NCBI GenBank assembly: GCA_944323495.1
Contig: CALUSZ010000031.1
Location: forward strand, 1 to 5,039
Length of the DNA: 5,039 bases
Reading direction: 5' to 3'
DNA from: Candidatus Gastranaerophilales bacterium
GTDB taxonomy: Bacteria > Cyanobacteriota > Vampirovibrionia > Gastranaerophilales > Gastranaerophilaceae
Position 1 is the stretch's first letter, and each line of letters starts with the position of its first letter. Below are positions 1 to 5,039 of this stretch, piece by piece. The notes under the pieces are model-generated. The model had not been told where the DNA came from and searched no databases. It saw only the letters and a program-made list of their open reading frames with translations. Position numbers and translations under genes: made by a program.

Positions 1-45
1 CAAGCCTAATTCTTTATTCTGCTTGTGATGATTGGATAAATACAT
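1..45 (-). CDS. Possible start of the next gene, cut by the left edge
   Basis: An ATG at 45-43 on the minus strand opens a frame that stays open for all 15 visible codons (MYLSNHHKQNKELGL) and runs off the window. It lies about 20-30 bases downstream of a good TATAAT box (71-76) and has a weak purine-rich AGGGA about 13 bases upstream, which is long for a ribosome binding site. Fifteen codons are too few to identify a product, and an open frame of this length arises easily by chance. The case rests on its placement behind the promoter-like element and on the same orientation as the operon. No function is proposed. Confidence 0.3.
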   Translation of the reverse strand, partial: MYLSNHHKQNKELGL

Positions 46-70
46 AACGACGTCACATTCCCTGACTTCT

Positions 71-100
71 ATTATATACTAAATATATTCCACATATCGA
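71..100 (-). promoter_or_regulatory. Candidate sigma-70-type promoter for the gene at the left edge
   Basis: On the minus strand there is a perfect TATAAT (71-76) and, 18 bases upstream, TCGATA (95-100), which matches the TTGACA consensus at four of six positions. Transcription would start near position 64 and read leftwards into the ATG at 45. The surroundings are AT-rich, so a TATAAT match alone is weak evidence. The spacing, the orientation and the position in the only non-coding gap of the window make it plausible. Confidence 0.4.
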
Positions 101-126
101 TAAAGTAATAACAGGTTTTATAAAAA

Positions 127-146
127 TCGTTACATTTCGTTACAGT
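127..146. promoter_or_regulatory. Tandem 10-bp direct repeat, OmpR-family-type operator candidate
   Basis: Two adjacent 10-base units, TCGTTACATT and TCGTTACAGT, differ at one position, giving two GTTACA half-sites one helical turn apart. Direct half-sites at this period are typical of OmpR/PhoB-family response regulators. The core at 131-144 (TACATTTCGTTACA) fits the enterobacterial RstA consensus TACATNTNGTTACA as I remember it, although this organism is probably not related. It lies upstream of the candidate promoter at 71-100, centred near -73 relative to the predicted start, which suits an activator. It also begins three bases after the lipase stop codon, so a role at the lipase mRNA end is not excluded. 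Confidence 0.35.
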
Positions 147-148
147 TT

Positions 149-1327
149 TCATTCCATTTTTTGGAGATACAACTTTAAATCAGCAATTCTTGAATCTATA
201 GAATAAATCACATCCCTCATCTGAGCTTCAAGCCTTTTTGCACCTTTAAAACACGTATGGAAAAATAAAATGGTTGTTGAGCCTTTAACTAACTCATTTT
301 TCATATCCAAAATTTTATTATATATACAAGGATCAATGATTTCCTTATTCTCACATAGAACTGTAAATATATCCCCAAACCACCACTGAACTTCTTCAAC
401 ATTATTAGCCCTCAGCCCCTTTTGAGCCTTCTTCAAATAAGTAGAGATTAGCGAGTATACTTCCGTCAGTTTTTCCTTTTTAGCAGGAAGAACTCTTTTA
501 AAATAATCCATTGTAATATTGTATCCGATATTAATCAAGTTTCTTCTTGCATCCTTATTTAAATTAAAATCCGCAAAGAAAATATCGCCAGTGTTAATAC
601 TTATACAATCATATCTGTCATTTTGCCCATATAATTCTGTAACAAAATCGGTCGCAATATCTGTCACACAGCTGTAAATTGTATTAATAAAGGATATCGG
701 ATTTTTTTCATCCTTACTGCAGTCGCCTTCCAGACGAAATTCCAGAATTCTGCTCTCAGAATTTTTCAAAGTATCAGATAGTCTCCACATCGGCGAAGCC
801 TTCTGTAAATCACCATCAACAAGATAACTGTCGCCATACTCATACGGAGCCATTAGGCCCGGCATGCTTGACGAAATCTTAATTGCTTGTGCTACTTCAA
901 AATCCGGAGTCTCAATATCAGAAAATTCTTGAGGACAAAATTTTGTTAAATTAGTCGTCATTACAACTAATGTTCTTTCTATATCTTTAAAAGTTACGTT
1001 ACAGCCTTTTGCATGCTTAACTTTATTTGATAAAAGCTCGTTAATCCAATCCTGAAAAATCTCACCTTTACTTAATGCAAAACCTTTCCCAAAGCCAAGA
1101 TAAATATCTTTAAATAAGTCAAAATTTACTTTCATAAACAGATTTTCAAGTTCATAAGATTTATACCCGCACGCAACAAGTGCAGCAAAAATCGAACCCA
1201 CAGATGACCCACCTATTATATCGTACTCAATTCCAAGCTCCTCTAAGGCTCGAATAGTTCCGATATAAGCCATCCCCCTGACAGCACCGCCACCAAATAA
1301 ACAAGTATATTTTAAAGGATTAGTCAT
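149..1327 (-). CDS. Patatin-like phospholipase (lipid acyl hydrolase)
   Basis: Patatin-family serine hydrolases cleave acyl chains from phospholipids or other lipids with a Ser-Asp dyad. Counting from the ATG at 1327 (392 aa), the oxyanion-hole motif GGGAVRG is at residues 12-18, the nucleophile elbow G-S-S-V-G at 40-44 with Ser42 catalytic, and the dyad aspartate is Asp171 in LVDGD. The preceding ISSSMPGLMAPY (about 151-162) is the usual block before that aspartate. The motif reads DGD, where the family mostly has DGG or DGA. There is no signal peptide or clear membrane segment, so the protein should be cytosolic or peripheral. Residues from about 225 on form a helix-rich tail I do not recognise. 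An in-frame TTG at 1330 would add one residue, but the ATG sits 6 bases after GGAGG and is preferred. The start overlaps the upstream membrane-protein gene by 8 bases (ATGACTAA), indicating translational coupling. Substrate is unknown. Confidence 0.9.
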   Translation of the reverse strand: MTNPLKYTCLFGGGAVRGMAYIGTIRALEELGIEYDIIGGSSVGSIFAALVACGYKSYELENLFMKVNFDLFKDIYLGFGKGFALSKGEIFQDWINELLSNKVKHAKGCNVTFKDIERTLVVMTTNLTKFCPQEFSDIETPDFEVAQAIKISSSMPGLMAPYEYGDSYLVDGDLQKASPMWRLSDTLKNSESRILEFRLEGDCSKDEKNPISFINTIYSCVTDIATDFVTELYGQNDRYDCISINTGDIFFADFNLNKDARRNLINIGYNITMDYFKRVLPAKKEKLTEVYSLISTYLKKAQKGLRANNVEEVQWWFGDIFTVLCENKEIIDPCIYNKILDMKNELVKGSTTILFFHTCFKGAKRLEAQMRDVIYSIDSRIADLKLYLQKME

Positions 1328-2795
1328 CAATCGCCTCCAAGGTCATCTCTTCCAAATTATTTTCAAAGATTTTTCTTCTATAATAATTTATATCTTCATT
1401 CGGTGCAAGTTCTGTGTGTATTATATTTTTATCTGTTCTGAGAAAAATTCCGCATAAAGAGCCTGTATATAAATGTTTCCAACTTTCTTCTTCAAACATA
1501 GCTCCATAAGCAGGATCTGTTTTCTCTACCATAACAATATCCGTATCATATTTATTAAGCACCTTACGCCAGCCGCCCCGTTTATTACAAAAATCCATTA
1601 AATCTTCCAGAGTATCGGGATAGTATACCTCTTCATACCTTCCATCCATATATATCAGGTTATTAGGATAAAGTTTATAGCTGACGTAACTCCCCATTTC
1701 AAATGGAACTAAAATATTACCTTTGATATTGTTAATTTTTAAAAATTCTACCTCCTTCAAAGGGAATATCCCGAAAGTAGCTCTTGGAATCATTGGAGAA
1801 TATAACGGAATTAAACATGCCATCACCAAAATTACAGCGCTTGTTATTTTTTCTGCTTTTTTCCAAATAGGAATTGAGCAGTACATAAATATTGCAATAA
1901 GTGAAAGCCCTAAAAGCTTTATATGTGCTAACCCCATATAAAGAGTTACAGCGAGAACCGCATACTCGATATAATCAAGATGACGCTTCTTTATATCTGT
2001 ATACAAACGCCATGCCAGCATTCCAAACATTACAACTAATACCGGAAGATAATACAAAAAATGATATGCCTGAAAAACATCATACCATTCCAGAATATAA
2101 TATCGCTTTAATGTAGCGGCATAAAACAAAAATGCAATATATTTCAAACCATAAGGATTTATTATCAAACCTGATATAGATGCAATCCAAGAAGCCAAAA
2201 GCTTTTTGTAAGGTTTCTTTTCTATTATTAAGCCGACAAGATAAATAAAGGCTATTCCAAGTCCTGAAACGACACCGCCATGAAGATTATTCCAGACAAC
2301 ACTCATCGGAAACAACAGCCATATAAGATTTGTGTTTTCTCTTCTATATTTATCCAGTAAAAATATAAAGACCGCAAAAAAGAAAAAGGTAAACGTATGG
2401 CATCGTATTAAATCATCATGTGTATAATGCAATGTTACAAGAAATAATGCAGAGGAGAAAACCGACATTGTACCCCATTTTTTCTGAATAAAATAGGCAA
2501 TTCCGGACAGGAGCAATGCATTTAAAAGGATTAATCCAAAAGCACCGAAAAATTTAAGAAAGGTGTAGAAAATAACACCTGCACCCCACTCATGGTCATA
2601 CCATACATGGGTCCTTGTATATGAAAAAGGACAATGTTTCAGAATTTGCCCTGTTTTATAAAAAATTTCTCCAACTTCCAGGCGTGCAAACAAATCATAG
2701 TCATAATTTGTTGTAAGACAGCTTAAAAATAAAGATAATAAAAATATTAAAATCAAAAGTTTTACATTTTGTATTTTTATGCAAAATTTCTTCAT
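1320..2795 (-). CDS. Polytopic membrane protein, GT-C glycosyltransferase-like, paralogue 3
   Basis: This 491-residue protein has a hydrophobic helix at about 11-27, then NYDYDLFARL (30-39) with Asp32-x-Asp34, and THVWYDHEWG at 62-71. These are followed by about nine to ten hydrophobic segments up to about 332, including WNNLHGGVVSGLG (168-180), INPYG (212-216) and GLAHIKL (288-294). The C-terminal 150 residues are soluble and include the YKLYPNNL and DGRYEEVYY motifs (Asp384, Arg386). A DxD-type motif just after the first helix, followed by many helices, is the GT-C glycosyltransferase layout; family membership and activity are inferred. It is a paralogue of both upstream genes: 41 of 57 residues match the middle copy over the block ending in DGRYEEVYY. 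After that motif its sequence departs sharply from the other two. It has no good Shine-Dalgarno site; its ATG overlaps the previous stop as ATGA, so coupled initiation is likely. Confidence 0.85.
   Translation of the reverse strand: MKKFCIKIQNVKLLILIFLLSLFLSCLTTNYDYDLFARLEVGEIFYKTGQILKHCPFSYTRTHVWYDHEWGAGVIFYTFLKFFGAFGLILLNALLLSGIAYFIQKKWGTMSVFSSALFLVTLHYTHDDLIRCHTFTFFFFAVFIFLLDKYRRENTNLIWLLFPMSVVWNNLHGGVVSGLGIAFIYLVGLIIEKKPYKKLLASWIASISGLIINPYGLKYIAFLFYAATLKRYYILEWYDVFQAYHFLYYLPVLVVMFGMLAWRLYTDIKKRHLDYIEYAVLAVTLYMGLAHIKLLGLSLIAIFMYCSIPIWKKAEKITSAVILVMACLIPLYSPMIPRATFGIFPLKEVEFLKINNIKGNILVPFEMGSYVSYKLYPNNLIYMDGRYEEVYYPDTLEDLMDFCNKRGGWRKVLNKYDTDIVMVEKTDPAYGAMFEEESWKHLYTGSLCGIFLRTDKNIIHTELAPNEDINYYRRKIFENNLEEMTLEAIDD
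1334..1338 (-). promoter_or_regulatory. Shine-Dalgarno site of the lipase gene
   Basis: GGAGG on the minus strand lies 6 bases before the ATG at 1327 and only 3 bases before the alternative TTG at 1330. The spacing decides the start in favour of ATG. The site is inside the last codons of the upstream membrane-protein gene, so its own ribosomes would uncover it during translation. Confidence 0.75.
1659..1685. repeat. 27-bp exact repeat, copy in paralogue 3
   Basis: This stretch is identical to 4609-4635 in the same orientation. It encodes the SYKLYPNNL part of the C-terminal domain. Over the surrounding 50 bases (1641-1690 against 4591-4640) I count 46 identical. It is a conserved patch inside paralogous genes and not a mobile repeat. 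Confidence 0.8.
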
Positions 2796-4291
2796 TTAAA
2801 ACATCCAAAACTCTTTGAACAAAACATTGTGCGCCTGTAATAATCTAACCCGTATTCCGGTTCAAGATAAGAGCTCCTTTCCATACCTTTTCTCACAAAT
2901 ATACCACATAATCTACCGTCAAATATATGTACCCAATCAGGACTGCTCTTTAGAACTTCGTATAGATTATCCGTCTTAGGAGGCATTATTATATCTGTTT
3001 GGTAATTTTTATAAATATCCTGCCAATTAGATTCTGCAAGCCATGTATTTCGAAGTAATAAAAATTCTTTGTCATAATAGACTTCTTCATACCGCCCGTC
3101 AATAAAGATTAAATTATTCGGATATAATTTGTAGGCCGCATAACTTCCAAGCCCAAAAGGTGCAACTATATTTCCTTTAATATTGTTAATAAGTAAAAAT
3201 TCGATTTCATATAATGGGAATTTATACAAACTTGCACGGGGATGCAGAGGTGATGAAAGCGGAATAAAGCAAGCCATCACAATAATAACAAGATAAACTG
3301 ACTTCTCTATTTTTTTCATCCAAGCCTTTATTGGATGAACCAAGCCGCAAAATTCATTATAGCATAGGGCAGCCGCAGCAATAAGTGCAACAGGGATAAG
3401 CTTGACGTGCGCAAGTCCCAGATACAACGTAACAAAAAGAACGATAGTTTTTGTCAGGTTAATCTTTTTTAATTTAATTATATTAATGACATTGCACAGG
3501 AACGCTAATACTACATATATGGCGCACGGCAAGTAATATAAAAAATGCATTCTGCTAAAAACAGACCACCACTCTGTTATATACTCACGATTTTTAGTGG
3601 CTGCAGAAAACAAAAAGTCTAAGTATTTATAACCGTACGGATTTATGATTAGAACAGACGTTGATAATACCAATACTGCCAAGAGTCTCTTCCAAATATT
3701 TCTTGAGTCCTTTTGGAAGATATCACCAACAATATACATAAAAATAAGTCCAAGCCCGGAAACGACACCTCCGTGAAGGTTATTCCAAACAATTACTATA
3801 AACGGCATAGCCCAGATTAAACCGGTAGATTGCTTTCTTTCCTTTTCTAAAATATATAAAAACATACTAAAGAAAAAGAAACTGAACAGATGACATCTGA
3901 TTAAAGCAGGGTTTGCTTGCATAAAGAGGAAAAGAAAGATTGACATAAATACAAGCGACGTTGGGTATGCATGCTTTTGTAATCTTTGGGTTTTTATAAC
4001 AAATATTGCTATTCCGAGCATCAATAAGGCTTGGAGTAAAAGGAAACCAACCGGCCCTATAAATTTTAATACGCTATAGAAAACGACGCTGGAACCCCAT
4101 TCATGGTCGTACCATACATGCGTCGGGGTATATGACATAAAATCCTTAAACGGTAAAATTCCATCCTCTATAAACCTTTGCCCTACAATTAACCTTGCAT
4201 ATAAATCGAAGTCATAATCCATTGACAAGCATGACAGAAAAACACAAATCAGGGCAAGCAGTATGTATAGAATTATTGTTTTCTTTCTCAT
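2792..4291 (-). CDS. Polytopic membrane protein, GT-C glycosyltransferase-like, paralogue 2
   Basis: This 499-residue member of the tandem family is complete. A first helix at about 5-22 is followed by DYDFDLYARL (25-34), offering Asp25, Asp27 and Asp29 as possible metal or donor-binding acids, and by THVWYDHEWG at 57-66. About ten hydrophobic segments follow to about 347, with LIRCHLFSFFFF (130-141), WNNLHGGVVSGLG (169-181), INPYGYKY (216-223) and GLAHVKL (292-298). The soluble C-terminal domain has YKLYPNNL (387-394) and DGRYEEVYY (398-406). From memory, many bacteria carry uncharacterised membrane proteins with a DxD, WxxHEW, DGR series like this, often labelled as possible glycosyltransferases; I could not verify a match. 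By analogy with GT-C enzymes, the acidic loop and soluble domain would face the periplasm or outside. Start and stop overlap the neighbours as ATGA on both sides. No substrate can be read from the sequence. Confidence 0.85.
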   Translation of the reverse strand: MRKKTIILYILLALICVFLSCLSMDYDFDLYARLIVGQRFIEDGILPFKDFMSYTPTHVWYDHEWGSSVVFYSVLKFIGPVGFLLLQALLMLGIAIFVIKTQRLQKHAYPTSLVFMSIFLFLFMQANPALIRCHLFSFFFFSMFLYILEKERKQSTGLIWAMPFIVIVWNNLHGGVVSGLGLIFMYIVGDIFQKDSRNIWKRLLAVLVLSTSVLIINPYGYKYLDFLFSAATKNREYITEWWSVFSRMHFLYYLPCAIYVVLAFLCNVINIIKLKKINLTKTIVLFVTLYLGLAHVKLIPVALIAAAALCYNEFCGLVHPIKAWMKKIEKSVYLVIIVMACFIPLSSPLHPRASLYKFPLYEIEFLLINNIKGNIVAPFGLGSYAAYKLYPNNLIFIDGRYEEVYYDKEFLLLRNTWLAESNWQDIYKNYQTDIIMPPKTDNLYEVLKSSPDWVHIFDGRLCGIFVRKGMERSSYLEPEYGLDYYRRTMFCSKSFGCFK

Positions 4292-5039
4292 TTATTTTTA
4301 AAAACTCCTTTATTTTTAAACATTGTTAATCTGTAGTAATTTTTTATATATGCAGGCTCTAAATAATTTGATTTAGCAGCCTCTTTTTTAACAAATACAC
4401 CGCAGGAGACGCCTTCATAAATCTGTTTCCAATCAGGATTATTGAGCAGCACAGGATATATCTCTGTATATTTAAGCGGCATAAGAATATCTGTCGGGTA
4501 GTTTTTCACAATATCTTGCCAGTTAGGCTCTGCAAGCTCATAATCTCTTAGCACATAGTATTCTTTATTGTTATAAACTTCCTCATACCGCCCATCCATA
4601 TATATTAAGTTATTAGGATAAAGTTTATAGCTGACATAACTACCAAACCCGAATGGTACTACAATGTTACCTTTAATATCATTAATTTTTATGAACTCTG
4701 TTTCATAATAAGGGAACTTATATCCTTGAGCCTTTGGAATATTTAACCCTTTAAACGGAATAAAGAGTATTGCGGATATTAATACCACTGCACAAGCAAG
4801 AATATTAAGATATTTAAACCCTTTTTTCAGAAACAGGAACAATTTTACTATATCGTTATAACATAGAGCTGTCAGGACTATAAGCGGTAAGGATAGCAGT
4901 TTAACGTGCGCAAGCCCCATATAAAGAGTGACAATAATAGTCAAAGATTTAGTTATATCAAAAATTTTCAACCTTAAAGCCCGAATAAAATTCACAAGTG
5001 CCGTAAAAATAAGAAATGCTGCAGCAGGAAAATAATACC
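4288..5039 (-). CDS. Polytopic membrane protein, GT-C glycosyltransferase-like, paralogue 1 (5' part outside window)
   Basis: Only the C-terminal half, about 250 codons, is visible; the frame is open to the right edge. An in-frame GTG at 4995 could be mistaken for a start. However, the 14 codons upstream of it (reading YYFPAAAFLIFTAL) align directly with the YYLP segment in the middle of both paralogues, so the real start is off-window, probably 240-250 codons further. Visible parts are the VTLYMGLAHVKL helix, another hydrophobic segment, and the soluble C-terminal domain with SYVSYKLYPNNLIYMDGRYEEVY. The catalytic-type DxD and HEW loops cannot be checked. After DGRYEEVY it follows the middle paralogue (21 of 34 residues) and not the last one (9 of 34). 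The protein ends in a short repeat, FKNKGVFKNK. Its TGA overlaps the next ATG. Confidence 0.82.
   Translation of the reverse strand, partial: YYFPAAAFLIFTALVNFIRALRLKIFDITKSLTIIVTLYMGLAHVKLLSLPLIVLTALCYNDIVKLFLFLKKGFKYLNILACAVVLISAILFIPFKGLNIPKAQGYKFPYYETEFIKINDIKGNIVVPFGFGSYVSYKLYPNNLIYMDGRYEEVYNNKEYYVLRDYELAEPNWQDIVKNYPTDILMPLKYTEIYPVLLNNPDWKQIYEGVSCGVFVKKEAAKSNYLEPAYIKNYYRLTMFKNKGVFKNK
4291..4320. repeat. 12-bp direct repeat around the junction of paralogues 1 and 2
   Basis: TTTATTTTTAAA occurs at 4291-4302 and again at 4309-4320, 18 bases apart. On the coding strand this gives the FKNK...FKNK tail of paralogue 1 and places one copy directly before the ATG of paralogue 2. A small in-frame tandem duplication of 18 bases would explain it, although AT-richness makes chance possible. 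Confidence 0.6.
4305..4310 (-). promoter_or_regulatory. Shine-Dalgarno-like AAGGAG before paralogue 2
   Basis: AAGGAG on the minus strand lies 13 bases before the ATG at 4291, longer than the usual 5-9. It falls inside the final codons of the upstream gene and between two copies of a 12-base repeat. With the ATGA overlap, it may help terminating ribosomes restart rather than act as a free-standing site. Confidence 0.45.
4609..4635. repeat. 27-bp exact repeat, copy in paralogue 1
   Basis: Partner of 1659-1685, at an offset of exactly 2950 bases. The middle paralogue carries a clearly more diverged version of the same segment near 3098-3145, with about 13 differences in 55 aligned bases. Confidence 0.8.

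Noticed and set aside
49..54. Palindromes GACGTC (49-54) and TATCGATA (95-102) as operators
   Set aside because: Both are short and occur often by chance. The second overlaps the proposed -35 element, but nothing else supports regulator binding.
101..148. Intrinsic terminator after the lipase gene
   Set aside because: A short T run follows the tandem repeat on the minus strand, but the repeats are direct, not inverted, so I find no GC-rich stem.
1328..1330. TTG as the lipase start
   Set aside because: It is only 3 bases from GGAGG, while the adjacent ATG at 1327 has 6-base spacing and is the normal start codon.
1723..2116. Two plus-strand open frames of about 70 codons (1723-1941 and 1901-2116)
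   Set aside because: Both lie wholly inside a well-supported minus-strand membrane-protein gene whose motifs are conserved in its paralogues. Neither has a recognisable domain; they are shadow frames.
2715..2735. Lipobox-like FLSC at the end of helix 1 in both full membrane proteins
   Set aside because: The position three before the cysteine is Phe, not the usual Leu, and the helix is the first of many in a polytopic protein. The conserved cysteine is noted, but lipoprotein processing is not supported.
4993..4995. GTG as a start codon for the rightmost gene
   Set aside because: The codons upstream of it remain open to the window edge and align with the middle of the two full paralogues, so it is an internal valine codon of a truncated gene.

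Overview
The window is AT-rich, gene-dense bacterial DNA (roughly two-thirds A+T by eye). Everything confidently coding is on the minus strand, so transcription runs from position 5039 towards position 1. No RNA gene, mobile element or CRISPR array was seen. The standard code works throughout, with TGA and TAA as stops. The low GC, tight overlaps and protein style would fit an uncultured gut lineage such as Gastranaerophilales ('Melainabacteria'). That is an impression from style only; no marker gene here decides it.

In transcription order the window holds: (1) the 3' half of a polytopic membrane protein gene, cut by the right edge (4288-5039); (2) a full paralogue of 499 aa (2792-4291); (3) a second full paralogue of 491 aa (1320-2795); (4) a cytosolic patatin-like lipid acyl hydrolase of 392 aa (149-1327). 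Successive genes overlap by 4, 4 and 8 bases, so the set reads as one translationally coupled operon. Left of it is a spacer of about 100 bases with a plausible minus-strand promoter, a tandem-repeat regulator-type site, and what may be the first 15 codons of the next gene at the left edge.

The three membrane proteins belong to one family: an N-terminal helix followed by a DxD-type acidic motif, a THVWYDHEWG loop, about ten hydrophobic segments, and a C-terminal soluble domain of about 150 residues built around DGRYEEVY. The layout resembles GT-C-fold glycosyltransferases that use lipid-linked sugar donors, but substrate and activity are unknown. A tandem run of at least three copies, ending in a translationally coupled patatin lipase, is the most interesting feature of the window. 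A reasonable but unproven reading is an envelope glycan or glycolipid modification cassette with a lipid-hydrolysing partner. The paralogues also look mosaic: one block in the first and third is nearly identical at DNA level, while flanking blocks are divergent, which suggests gene conversion.
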